64,000 nt of DNA. Source: Clostridia bacterium. GTDB taxonomy: Bacteria; Bacillota; Clostridia; CAKSNL01; HGM11501. The notes beneath the pieces are model-generated. The model was not told the origin of the DNA and did not search any database. It was given only the letters and a program-made list of their open reading frames with translations. This document shows, one piece after another, positions 18,478 to 27,263 of this stretch. The position numbers were made by a program, and so were the translations under genes. Numbering within the stretch: position 1 is the first letter of the stretch; each line of letters starts with the position of its first letter. The stretch is from assembly GCA_900766735.1 (NCBI GenBank), contig CAAFWO010000017.1, positions 1-64,000 of the forward strand. The letters run 5' to 3'.

Positions 18478-18489
18478 ATTATTTTTAAA

Positions 18490-18505
18490 TGTTTCACGTG
18501 AAACG
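18490..18505. promoter_or_regulatory. Second parS site
   Basis: TGTTTCACGTGAAACG matches parS in 15 of 16 positions. It ends one base before the -35 hexamer of the soj promoter, so Spo0J bound here could repress its own operon. Confidence 0.9.
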
Positions 18506-18506
18506 A

Positions 18507-18535
18507 TTGCAATTTAAATTAAAGTGTGATATACT
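18507..18535 (+). promoter_or_regulatory. Promoter of soj-spo0J
   Basis: TTGCAA and TATACT with a 17-base spacer directly follow the second parS site. Confidence 0.75.
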
Positions 18536-18567
18536 TATAAAGACGATTAAACGAAAAGAGGAACGCT

Positions 18568-19332
18568 ATGGGGAAAGTGATAGCACTCGCCAATCAGAAG
18601 GGCGGCGTCGGCAAAACGACGACAGCGGTGAATTTGAGCGCCGCGCTTGCCGAAAAGGGCAAAAAGATACTTCTTATCGATTCCGACGCACAGGGCAACG
18701 CCACAAGCGGACTCGGAATCAAGATCGAAAAAGGCGGAAAAACGCTTTACAATGTTATAACGGAAGAAGAACCGATGAGCTCCGCGATAGTGAAGACGGC
18801 GTATGACCGCCTTTATGTTTGCCCGTCGGATGTTGAGCTTTCCGGTGCGGAGATCGAGCTTGTGGATGCGCCCGACCGTGCACATCGGCTTAAGAATGCG
18901 CTTTCCGGAATAAAAAACGATTACGATTTCATTTTGATAGACTGTCCCCCGTCGCTCGGACTGGTGACGCTTAACGCGCTCGCCGCGGCGGACACGGTTT
19001 TGGTTCCTATTCAGTGCGAGTTTTACGCGCTGGAGGGTTTGGCGCTCTTAACGGGGACGATCAAGCGCGTTAAAAAAAGCATAAATCCCGACATTGAATT
19101 TGAGGGGGTGCTCTTAACGATGTTCAACGGAAGGGCCAACCTCTCAATTCAGGTTGCCGACGAGGTTAAAAGATATTTCCGCGAGAAGGTCTATAAAACA
19201 GTGATTCCGCGAAATATCAGGCTTTCGGAAGCGCCGGGCTTCGGAGAATCGGTGCTGACATACGATTCGCGCTCTAAGGGCGCGGAAAGCTACCGCGCGT
19301 TGGCTGACGAGGTTATTAAATATAACAGATAA
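18568..19332 (+). CDS. soj: Chromosome partition ATPase Soj/ParA
   Basis: Soj is a deviant-Walker ATPase that binds DNA as an ATP dimer, is stimulated by Spo0J and also modulates DnaA. The 254 residues start MGKVIALANQKGGVGKTTTA (deviant Walker A KGGVGKT at 11-17). DSDAQGN and DFILIDCPPSLG follow. It forms the standard pair with spo0J ten bases downstream. Confidence 0.96.
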   Translation: MGKVIALANQKGGVGKTTTAVNLSAALAEKGKKILLIDSDAQGNATSGLGIKIEKGGKTLYNVITEEEPMSSAIVKTAYDRLYVCPSDVELSGAEIELVDAPDRAHRLKNALSGIKNDYDFILIDCPPSLGLVTLNALAAADTVLVPIQCEFYALEGLALLTGTIKRVKKSINPDIEFEGVLLTMFNGRANLSIQVADEVKRYFREKVYKTVIPRNIRLSEAPGFGESVLTYDSRSKGAESYRALADEVIKYNR

Positions 19333-19342
19333 CGAAAGGAAA

Positions 19343-20215
19343 ATGGCTATGGCGAAAAAGGGACTCGGAAGAGGGCTTGACGCGCTTCTTCCGACAGAAG
19401 ATGAGGCCGTTGAAAGCGGGAATAAGGAATTTATCACTGTGGCGACGGCTTTTGTTGAGCCGAACAGAAAACAGCCGAGAAAGCATTTTGACGAGGAGGA
19501 GCTTTCAGCACTCTCGGAATCGGTCAAAAGGTACGGCGTGCTTCAGCCGATAACGGTCAAGGATGAAAAAAACGGATTTTACACGATCATCGCCGGGGAG
19601 AGACGGTGGAGAGCCGCGAAAATGGCGGGGCTTTCCGAGGTTCCGGTGCGTATCGTTGATTTTTCCTCGCTTGAGGAGCTTGAGGTTTCGCTTATCGAGA
19701 ACCTTCAGAGGACCGACCTTGACCCTGTCGAAGAGGCGATGGGCTATAAGCGGCTGATGGAGGAGCACATGCTTACGCAGGAGGAGGTCTCCAAAAAGGT
19801 CGGCAAAAGCAGAAGTGCGGTTGCCAACGCTTTGAGAATACTCGCTCTTCCCGAAAATGTGAGGGAGCTTCTGATAGAAAAAAAGATCTCCGCCGGCCAC
19901 GCGAAGGCGATCTTGATGGTCAATGACAGTAAAAAGCAGGAGCTTTTGGCCGAAAGGATCGTTTCGGAGGGCCTTTCCGTGAGAAGCGCGGAAAGCATAG
20001 CGGCGATGCTTAACTCCGAAAAGGCGAAAAAGGCGCCTTCAAAGAAACACGAGAAAACGCCGGAGGTCAAGGATCTTGAAAAGAGCCTGTCCGACAGCCT
20101 CGGCACAAAGGTCTTGCTTGAGGAGAAGAAAAAAGGCGGAAAGATCGAGATCGAGTATTATGACAAGGATCAGTTAGAGGCTATAATCGGCTACCTTAAA
20201 GGGTATCAAAGATAG
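19343..20215 (+). CDS. spo0J: Chromosome partition protein Spo0J/ParB
   Basis: Spo0J is a CTP-dependent DNA clamp that loads at parS and recruits condensin. The 290 residues open with AKKGLGRGLDALLP (the Soj-interacting N-terminus). The CTP-binding IIAGERRWRA (about 82-91) and ENLQRTDLDPVEEA follow. The helix-turn-helix TQEEVSKKVGKSRSAVANAL recognises parS, and a C-terminal dimerisation domain completes it. The second ATG (19349) has better spacing to GAAAGGA and may be the true start. Confidence 0.96.
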   Translation: MAMAKKGLGRGLDALLPTEDEAVESGNKEFITVATAFVEPNRKQPRKHFDEEELSALSESVKRYGVLQPITVKDEKNGFYTIIAGERRWRAAKMAGLSEVPVRIVDFSSLEELEVSLIENLQRTDLDPVEEAMGYKRLMEEHMLTQEEVSKKVGKSRSAVANALRILALPENVRELLIEKKISAGHAKAILMVNDSKKQELLAERIVSEGLSVRSAESIAAMLNSEKAKKAPSKKHEKTPEVKDLEKSLSDSLGTKVLLEEKKKGGKIEIEYYDKDQLEAIIGYLKGYQR

Positions 20216-20229
20216 AAAGGAAAATCGGG

Positions 20230-21579
20230 ATGAAAAAATTACTCGCTTTAACGGCTGTATTTTTCTTTGTCTTTACAATTGCCGGCTCTGCGGCACTGTT
20301 TTCGGATGTTAACGGCCACTGGGCAGAGCCGTATATCGAGGCGCTCACGATGGAGGGCGTGATAAACGGCGTGTCGGATAACAGCTTTGCGCCCGACAGC
20401 TCCGTCACGAGAGAGCAGTTTTTAAAAATGCTAATGATCGTGTCGGCAAAAAGCACGGGCGAAAGAATGCTTTTCGAAAATCCTCCCAAGAGCGATGAGG
20501 GTGAGCTTTCGCCGTTTGCCGACGTTTCAACTGACCGATGGAGCTATTATTACATTAAAAAAGCTTACGGAACTATCATTTATACCGAGGAATACGGCGA
20601 GAAATTCGAACCGGTTAAATACATCACGCGCGAGGAGGCGGCAGTCTGGATGAGCCGCGCGCTTGAGCTTTCGCCGGCTGAGCCGGATTTTACCGATAAC
20701 GACCTTATCGGAAAGAAAGAGCTTGTCGGCGCAGCAGCGGCAAGCGGCCTTATCTCGGGATTCCCGGACAAGAGCTTTCGCCCGGGACACACGCTCACGA
20801 GAGGTGAAGCCTCCGTTATGCTTCTGCGCGCAGGAAGGATTAACGCAATGCTCGTTTCGGCGTCATACACCGAAACGGCAAAGGAATTTACCAGAGATCT
20901 ATATCTTGACGGGACGGAGGAAAACGTTAAGATCACGGCGGACGGCGAGAGCTATGCCGTCACCGTCAACGACATCACCGTGCTCGGCGGCCGGTGCGAG
21001 ACTGCCGCGAGCCGCTATTATGTGATCGACATTGACAAAAACGACAGCTTTAAGGAGATCGCCGTTGTCGAAAAGGATTTCGGCGACTCAACGCTTGCGA
21101 TATACAGATACACCGGGAAGACGCTCTATCTTATGGGCACGGTCGACAGCGACGGCGACATCGCTGTGAGAACCGACAGCACGCCGATCGGCGACGACTG
21201 GGGCGCTGTCAGCATCAATATGGACGGGAGCATTACCGCGAACATCGGCGTTCAGTTCGTGCACACGATGCTTATACGCCGCCAGTATAAGTTAAACTCC
21301 AAAATGCGCATCGAGCCTGTCGGCACGGAGTTTTACACGATCGGGAAATATTCCTCGTTCACAGTGAAAAACGACCTTGAAAGCTCATATTCCGATGAGG
21401 AGCACCCGAACATTTCGTTAAAACCCGGCTACACCGGTTCGATCGTGAAGACGGACCTTAAAAACTGGATATACATCGAAACCGGAAGCGGCGATAAGGG
21501 CTGGATATATGTAAACGAAGGCCTTGTGAACGGGCTTAGCCTGTCCGACTATCTTGACGGGCTCAACTATGCGGGATAA
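20230..21579 (+). CDS. Secreted SLH-domain protein with SH3-like C-terminus
   Basis: A signal peptide (1-22, MKKLLALTAVFFFVFTIAGS) is followed by three S-layer homology repeats at about 24-66 (FSDVNGHWAEPYIEALTMEG), 96-140 and 155-200 (SGFPDKSFRPGHTLTRGEA). SLH domains anchor proteins to pyruvylated cell-wall polymer. Residues about 210-370 form an unrecognised beta-rich region. The last 60 residues (IVKTDLKNWIYIETGSGDKG) look like an SH3 or GW-type domain. It starts 14 bases after spo0J with GAAAGG upstream and is probably cotranscribed with the partition genes. No enzymatic domain is seen. Confidence 0.8.
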   Translation: MKKLLALTAVFFFVFTIAGSAALFSDVNGHWAEPYIEALTMEGVINGVSDNSFAPDSSVTREQFLKMLMIVSAKSTGERMLFENPPKSDEGELSPFADVSTDRWSYYYIKKAYGTIIYTEEYGEKFEPVKYITREEAAVWMSRALELSPAEPDFTDNDLIGKKELVGAAAASGLISGFPDKSFRPGHTLTRGEASVMLLRAGRINAMLVSASYTETAKEFTRDLYLDGTEENVKITADGESYAVTVNDITVLGGRCETAASRYYVIDIDKNDSFKEIAVVEKDFGDSTLAIYRYTGKTLYLMGTVDSDGDIAVRTDSTPIGDDWGAVSINMDGSITANIGVQFVHTMLIRRQYKLNSKMRIEPVGTEFYTIGKYSSFTVKNDLESSYSDEEHPNISLKPGYTGSIVKTDLKNWIYIETGSGDKGWIYVNEGLVNGLSLSDYLDGLNYAG

Positions 21580-21619
21580 CATAGGGCGCGAAGGCGGCTT
21601 ATGCTCAAAAAATATATAA

Positions 21620-22270
<651 letters not shown>

Positions 22271-22280
22271 TATAAATAAA

Positions 22281-22316
22281 AAACACCGTGTGTATTAATG
22301 CACACGGTGTTTTTTA
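22281..22316. terminator. Bidirectional terminator between upp and the Gfo/Idh gene
   Basis: A 12-bp stem (AAACACCGTGTG and complement, eight-base loop) has an A-run on its left and a T-run on its right, serving both convergent genes. Confidence 0.9.
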
Positions 22317-22317
22317 T

Positions 22318-23562
22318 TTATTCATATAACGGAGAGAAATTTTTCGGAGCGTCGCCGAAATCGGGCACGTCCATCGTGATCCCGCCCTTTAATGCGGACT
22401 CATGAGCGACAAGGTCGGGTACCATGTAACGTGCCGCGTCCCACGCATTGTTGGGAGGCAGCTTGTCGGCCTTAACCGCGCGGACGAAATCGTCTACCAA
22501 GAAGGGATGCGAATTATAGTGCGCGTGAATGTTCTTCTCCCTGAACGGTTCGGGAAGCCTTGAAAGATCCTGAATCGGCGAAAAGCCCTCGATATAGCGC
22601 ACAGAGCAGGGATCTTTAGTCATATCTATCGTTCCGGCGTGCTTATCTTCGACATAGCGGTAGGTATTGATGAGCTCGTCAAGATACTCGATCCTCAGAC
22701 CGTCGGGCGCGCTGTGACCGCGCTGGAAAGTGTGCTGAGTGACGCTGCACTCATACGAGCCCTCATCTCCGTAAAACGCCGTGATGTAGGACGACGGCTT
22801 GTTGATACCGACTCTCCTGAACTCGTTGACCCTCATCACTCCTCCGCCGGAGAGCGAGAAGAGCGCCGTTTCGTTGGAAAACGGGTTGTCCCAGTAGTTT
22901 TTACCGTTGCCGTATATATCGTCGGCATTGTGATCTTCATAGCCGAAGCACGAAACCTTTTTGATATGCTCGCCGGGAAGTGCCGAAAGGATCATCGAGA
23001 TCGAGTGCGTGGGATAGAACATCGGCGGTATACCGGCCGGCTTTCTCCAATCGTCGCCGGCAGAGTGCTTGAAATCGGCATACATCTCGCTGATGTCGTG
23101 ATAATACTGCGATTCGCCGTAAACGAACTTACCGAAACCGCCCTCTTTGTATTTTTGGCGGCAGTAGATCGCGCAGGGATAATAGTAGCACGTCTCGCCC
23201 ATCATATAGACCTTGCCTGTTTTCTTGACGGTTTCGATTATCTCGCCTATCTCGTCGATCTCGCAGGCGATCGGAACGGCGGAATACACATTCTTCCCGG
23301 CCTCGAGCGCCTTGATGACCATCGGCCCGTGAAGATGGCGCTGTGTGAAGATCGCGACCGAGTCGATGTCGGGCGCCTCGGCGAGCATCTCGTCGAGGCC
23401 TAAATAACCGCGCTTTAAGCCGTGGCGAGTCATTGCGTCCTTCACGCGCTCGGGCACAACGTCCGCGATGACGACCTCCTCAACATCGGGATGAAGCTTA
23501 AAAAGTCTGATAAAGTCGCCGGAGAAAAACCCTGCGCCGACGACGCCTATTTTAATACCCAT
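22318..23562 (-). CDS. Gfo/Idh/MocA family oxidoreductase
   Basis: This is a 414-residue NAD(P)-dependent sugar dehydrogenase-type protein. The Rossmann motif GIKIGVVGAGFFSGDFI is at the N-terminus. EAGKNVYSAVPIACEIDEIG corresponds to the family EKP-type segment, but with SAVPIA instead of the usual CEKP. The catalytic lysine is therefore missing at that position, which may mean a non-canonical or glycosidase-like use of NAD. The ATG at 23562 is preceded by GAGGTG; a longer frame from 23637 would contain the promoter. It is divergent from the AraC gene. The substrate is unknown. Confidence 0.82.
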   Translation of the reverse strand: MGIKIGVVGAGFFSGDFIRLFKLHPDVEEVVIADVVPERVKDAMTRHGLKRGYLGLDEMLAEAPDIDSVAIFTQRHLHGPMVIKALEAGKNVYSAVPIACEIDEIGEIIETVKKTGKVYMMGETCYYYPCAIYCRQKYKEGGFGKFVYGESQYYHDISEMYADFKHSAGDDWRKPAGIPPMFYPTHSISMILSALPGEHIKKVSCFGYEDHNADDIYGNGKNYWDNPFSNETALFSLSGGGVMRVNEFRRVGINKPSSYITAFYGDEGSYECSVTQHTFQRGHSAPDGLRIEYLDELINTYRYVEDKHAGTIDMTKDPCSVRYIEGFSPIQDLSRLPEPFREKNIHAHYNSHPFLVDDFVRAVKADKLPPNNAWDAARYMVPDLVAHESALKGGITMDVPDFGDAPKNFSPLYE

Positions 23563-23585
23563 AAATAACACCTCGCTGATTTTTT

Positions 23586-23597
23586 TGTACAAGTACA
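23586..23597. promoter_or_regulatory. Palindromic operator-like site
   Basis: TGTACAAGTACA is a perfect 12-bp palindrome. It abuts the -10 box of the leftward Gfo/Idh promoter, where a bound regulator would affect initiation. A near copy lies at 24547-24558. Confidence 0.4.
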
Positions 23598-23625
23598 CTA
23601 TAGCCCCGTGAGCAAAAAAATTCAA
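23597..23625 (-). promoter_or_regulatory. Promoter of the leftward Gfo/Idh gene
   Basis: TTGAAT and TATAGT with a 17-base spacer on the minus strand; transcription would begin within the TGTACAAGTACA palindrome. Confidence 0.6.
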
Positions 23626-23715
23626 TGGATAAAACACGCGTTAATTTGTATTTTTCGTTTAATAAATAAAGGGTAAATGGCGTCTTTGCAGAAATATAAT
23701 AGCGAGGTGAGAATT

Positions 23716-24528
23716 TTGATTCGTGATATATCGGAGATTTTGGACGCTGAGCTTTTGATAAAGAACACGGCGTTTGCGCAAAACTATAACGTCGTCCCTC
23801 CCGTACCGACTTTCTGCCGTGCCGGCGATAAGCCGTATTCAAGGCTTTTCTATATCAAACAGGGCGCGATGGAGTTTTACACTTTGGACAAAAAAGAGAA
23901 GATTTTAACTGCGGAAGAAGGCGCGGTCCTTTATCTTCCCTGCGACTTTGAATATTACTCCGAATGGAAAAACGGCGAACGGGGCGCGTATGAAACGGTG
24001 CTTTTTACGCTTTGGGAAAACGATGAGCATATCGAGCTTTCGAATGCAGTTACGCTCCTCGTTTCGCCGGAGGAAAACCGCTTTGAAGAGAACTTTTCCG
24101 ATCTTAAAAAGGTGTGGCTTGCCGGTGCACTCGGCTACAGGCTGGAGTTTAAGGCAAGGGTCTATCTCCTGTTAAAGGCTGTTGCGCTCTCCAAGATGAA
24201 AAAAGAGGTTAAGGCCAAGTTCAAAAGCATATATAAAGGCATTATGCACATCGAGAACAACTACCTTGAGGACACTTGTATAGAAGAGCTTGCCCAAATG
24301 TGCCATGTCAGCACGAGCACATTCCGCCGGCTTTTCGTGGAGTATAAGGGCGAAACGCCGATAAAATACCGCAACATTCTGCGTTTAAAGCGCGCCGAAG
24401 AGCTCTTAAAAAGCGGCGAATATACTGTTTCGGAGGCCGCGGAGGCCTCCGCGATACCGGATGTGGCGTATTTTTCAAAGTTGTTCAAAAAAGTCATCGG
24501 TATCTCCCCGTCCGAAATCAAAAAATAA
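23716..24528 (+). CDS. AraC-family transcriptional regulator
   Basis: The 270-residue regulator has an N-terminal cupin-like sensing half (about 1-140) and a C-terminal double helix-turn-helix: CIEELAQMCHVSTSTFRRLF, then AEASAIPDVAYFSKLFKK and GISPSEIKK. I choose TTG 23716 because GAGGTG lies six bases before it. The in-frame ATG at 23677 would put a TATAAT-like sequence inside the gene. It lies between a leftward and a rightward sugar-dehydrogenase gene and probably controls one or both in response to a carbohydrate. Confidence 0.85.
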   Translation: MIRDISEILDAELLIKNTAFAQNYNVVPPVPTFCRAGDKPYSRLFYIKQGAMEFYTLDKKEKILTAEEGAVLYLPCDFEYYSEWKNGERGAYETVLFTLWENDEHIELSNAVTLLVSPEENRFEENFSDLKKVWLAGALGYRLEFKARVYLLLKAVALSKMKKEVKAKFKSIYKGIMHIENNYLEDTCIEELAQMCHVSTSTFRRLFVEYKGETPIKYRNILRLKRAEELLKSGEYTVSEAAEASAIPDVAYFSKLFKKVIGISPSEIKK

Positions 24529-24567
24529 AAGATAAAGTGCTTGTTTTGTACAAGTACTTTATCTTTT
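24527..24567 (+). terminator. Terminator of the AraC gene
   Basis: AAGATAAAGTGCTTG pairs with CAAGTACTTTATCTT (one G-U) across a seven-base loop and is followed by TTT. Its 3' arm contains the GTACAAGTAC motif. Confidence 0.7.
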
Positions 24568-24573
24568 TATACA

Positions 24574-24602
24574 TTGTTTTTTTCATCGGTTGAATGTAAA
24601 AT
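24574..24602 (+). promoter_or_regulatory. Promoter of the isomerase-dehydrogenase pair
   Basis: TTGTTT and TAAAAT with a 17-base spacer, starting 16 bases after the TGTACAAGTACT motif. Confidence 0.45.
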
Positions 24603-24620
24603 AAATATGAGGTGAAAAAG

Positions 24621-25400
24621 ATGAAATTTTCGGTATGCATCGATATGATGTTTTCATATCTTGATTTTTACGACCGTTTTGCCGCGGTCAAAAATTCGGG
24701 GCTCGGCACGGTTGAGTTCTGGAAATGGTCCGTCAAGGACATTTTAAGGGTACAAAAGGTTTTATCCGAAAACGAAATGAACCTAAGCTTAATGAATATC
24801 GACGTAAAAGACGACGAAGAGCTCTCATATGACCTTTCGCGCGGAATTTTGAATAAAAAGCGCTCGGGCGACCTGATACGCGCGATCGAGGAGTCCGCGA
24901 TCGCGTGCGATAGGTTGGACTGCCGGAACCTTATAGTCCTGATCGGCGAAACGGAGGACGGCGTTTCTTATGAAGAGCAGAAGGAAAACGTTTTTTCCTC
25001 GCTTTGCGATGCCGCGCCCTATGCCGAGAAGAACGGCGTCACGCTTATGGTCGAGCCGCTCAACGCCTATGACCGCAAAAATTACTTTATGCCGGAAAGT
25101 GACCCGGCGGCAGATATTATCCGCGCGGTGGGGAGCAAAAACATCAAAATGCTTTTTGACATCTACCATCAGCAGAGGACAGAGGGCAACATTCTGGAGC
25201 GTATCGAAAAAAACATCGATATAATCGGCCATTTTCACGTGGCGGACAGCCCGAAAAGGACAGAGCCCGGAACAGGCGAGCTTAACTGGAAAAACATTTT
25301 GAGCGCGATCGAAAAGACGGGCTATCCGGGCTATGTCGGCCTTGAATACAGAGCGACCCGCCCCGATAATGAAACGCTCGGATTTACAAAGGAGATCTGA
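24621..25400 (+). CDS. TIM-barrel sugar isomerase/epimerase (hydroxypyruvate isomerase-like)
   Basis: The protein has 259 residues from ATG 24621 (GAGGTG six bases upstream). It is an AP-endonuclease-family-2 TIM barrel of the hydroxypyruvate isomerase/xylose-isomerase-like type. Metal-binding acids are visible in TLMVEPLNAYDRKNYFM, MLFDIYHQQRTEGN, HFHVADSPKRTEPGTGELNW and YVGLEYRA. It lies four bases before a Gfo/Idh dehydrogenase and downstream of the AraC regulator, so it belongs to a sugar or inositol-like catabolic module. The true substrate is not readable. Confidence 0.82.
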   Translation: MKFSVCIDMMFSYLDFYDRFAAVKNSGLGTVEFWKWSVKDILRVQKVLSENEMNLSLMNIDVKDDEELSYDLSRGILNKKRSGDLIRAIEESAIACDRLDCRNLIVLIGETEDGVSYEEQKENVFSSLCDAAPYAEKNGVTLMVEPLNAYDRKNYFMPESDPAADIIRAVGSKNIKMLFDIYHQQRTEGNILERIEKNIDIIGHFHVADSPKRTEPGTGELNWKNILSAIEKTGYPGYVGLEYRATRPDNETLGFTKEI

Positions 25401-25403
25401 TTT

Positions 25404-26516
25404 ATGGACAGGATCAAGGTTTGCATAATAAGCTGCGGAATGATAGCAAACAAGGCGCACATTCCGGCATATCTGAACCGGGAGGACGCGTTTTTCGTTT
25501 CCGCCGTGTCTGACGTGTCGGAAAAGGCGGCGCGCGGGACCTCGGAGCGCTTTAATATCGGCAACTGGTATACGAACGCGGAGGAGATGCTCATAAAGGA
25601 GCGGCCGGACCTTGTTTCCGTCTGCGTGCCGAATAAGTTTCACAAGGAATACACGCTTTTAGCGCTTTCGCACGGGGCAAACGTCCTTTGCGAAAAGCCT
25701 GTGGCATATACCTATGGCGACGCGCTCGAGATGTATAATCTCGCGAAGGAAAAGGGGAGGCTTTTGGTCGCATGCCAGTCCATGCGCTATACCCCGGATC
25801 GCATCGCCGCGCATGAGCTCATTGAAGAAGGCGTTCTGGGCAACATTTATTATGCGGAGCTTTCGCGAATCCGCCGCCGCGGAATTCCAGCCTGGGGCAA
25901 ATTCCACATCCGCTCCGAGTCAGGGGGAGGCGCGTTCTTGGATATCGGCGTGCATATGATAGACTCGCTCCTGTGGCTGATGGGAAACCCGGAGATAGAG
26001 TCCGTCTCCGGCACGGCGTGCGCCATGATCGCGCATCAGGAAAAACAGCTTAAAAGCAGTCTTTCCGAGAGCGGCGCGCTCGGCGGAGTGGACCTTGGGC
26101 GAAGCTACAGCGAAAAAGAGTTCGATGTGGAGGACTTCGCCTCGGGAAGCGCATATTTCAAAAACGGCGCGAGGGTGAATTTCAAGGTCGCGTGGGCGGT
26201 CAATCTGCCGGACGAAACGTCGATGAAGATCGTCGGCGATTCGGCAGGCCTCTCTCTCCCCTCTTTGGAGCTTTACGGCAGCGCCGGAAGCTTTCAGTCG
26301 GACTTTTTCCCCAAGGTCGCAAACGACGACAAATATAAAACGAAGGAGTTCGGCGGCCACTTTCACCTAATCGACCATCTGGCGGACGTTATGCTAAAGG
26401 GCGAGCCTTTGATGATACGGCCGGAGGAAACAATTAACACCGCCGCATTTATCGACCTTTTCTATAGGTCGGCAGAGCTAAAGCGCGAAGTCACGATCGG
26501 CGAAATAAAGGGCTGA
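25404..26516 (+). CDS. Gfo/Idh/MocA family oxidoreductase
   Basis: A 370-residue NAD(P)-dependent dehydrogenase. It has an N-terminal Rossmann domain (VCIISCGMIANKAHIPAYL), the canonical VLCEKPVAYTYGDA segment with the catalytic lysine, and a C-terminal alpha/beta domain with SGGGAFLDIGVHMIDSLLWL. Unlike the leftward paralogue at 22318, it keeps the EKP motif. It is probably translated from the same mRNA as the isomerase, and a terminator overlaps its stop codon. Confidence 0.9.
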   Translation: MDRIKVCIISCGMIANKAHIPAYLNREDAFFVSAVSDVSEKAARGTSERFNIGNWYTNAEEMLIKERPDLVSVCVPNKFHKEYTLLALSHGANVLCEKPVAYTYGDALEMYNLAKEKGRLLVACQSMRYTPDRIAAHELIEEGVLGNIYYAELSRIRRRGIPAWGKFHIRSESGGGAFLDIGVHMIDSLLWLMGNPEIESVSGTACAMIAHQEKQLKSSLSESGALGGVDLGRSYSEKEFDVEDFASGSAYFKNGARVNFKVAWAVNLPDETSMKIVGDSAGLSLPSLELYGSAGSFQSDFFPKVANDDKYKTKEFGGHFHLIDHLADVMLKGEPLMIRPEETINTAAFIDLFYRSAELKREVTIGEIKG

Positions 26517-26537
26517 GGAAGATCCTCAGCCCTTTTA
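26510..26537 (+). terminator. Terminator overlapping a stop codon
   Basis: GGGCTGAGGA pairs perfectly with TCCTCAGCCC around a three-base loop, followed by TTTT. The TGA stop of the dehydrogenase lies in the 5' arm. Confidence 0.8.
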
Positions 26538-27164
26538 AAATTCTTTTGCCTTGGGCAAACTCCAGTGAAACTTTGCCGCGAGAAAGCGGATCGCAACGAT
26601 CAAGACGAGCCCGGCGCTCATCGCATAATACTCGCCGAAGCCCCAGAGAAGGTATGAGACAAGCGCACCGGCGATCGCGGCGCAGGCATATATGTGCTTG
26701 ACGAAGATGTAGGGCCGTTCACCGGCGAAAACATCGCGCAGAACTCCGCCGCCGACGCCTGTCACGACAGAGATAAACGTTAAAAGAAGCGGATTTTCTG
26801 AGAATCCGGAATCGATGCCGACCTTAAGGCCGCAGACCGTGAATATCCCGAGCCCCAATGAATCGGTCACGAGCATTAAAATTTCATATAAATGCGGCCG
26901 CGAGGTGATGAAGTGGCGGAGCTTCGGAATGAAGATCAGAACCGACGTGATGATCGAAATCAAAATATAGCGCGAATTCATAAGCGCGGACGGCGGCGTC
27001 AGCCCGAGTGTGATGTCGCGGATCATTCCGCCGCCGACGGCGGCCGTGATGCCCAAAATGCACACGCCGAAAATATCCATATTCTTCTTAAGCGCCGTCA
27101 CCGCGCCGGACAAGGCGAACGAAACGGTGCCCACGATCTCTAAAAACAAAATAAATAAATCCAT
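26535..27164 (-). CDS. TRIC/YadS-like membrane channel protein
   Basis: The 209-residue protein has about seven hydrophobic helices. It shows the duplicated signature of the bacterial trimeric intracellular cation (TRIC/UPF0126) family: GGGMIRD at 44-50 and GGGVLRD at 138-144, each in a helix hairpin. These proteins conduct monovalent cations, although the physiological role in bacteria is unclear. It is a single gene between two convergent terminators. Confidence 0.9.
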   Translation of the reverse strand: MDLFILFLEIVGTVSFALSGAVTALKKNMDIFGVCILGITAAVGGGMIRDITLGLTPPSALMNSRYILISIITSVLIFIPKLRHFITSRPHLYEILMLVTDSLGLGIFTVCGLKVGIDSGFSENPLLLTFISVVTGVGGGVLRDVFAGERPYIFVKHIYACAAIAGALVSYLLWGFGEYYAMSAGLVLIVAIRFLAAKFHWSLPKAKEF

Positions 27165-27230
27165 AGCCCTTCCTCCATGAAAATATAATACTAAAAAATA
27201 TTATATGTGTCAAGTATCGGGAGCGTGAAA

Positions 27231-27260
27231 AAGTGCACCGACCTTTCGGTCGGTGCACTT
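27231..27260 (-). terminator. Terminator of rhaB
   Basis: A 13-bp perfect stem (AAGTGCACCGACC and complement, four-base loop) is followed on the minus strand by TTTTT. Confidence 0.88.
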
Positions 27261-27263
27261 AAA

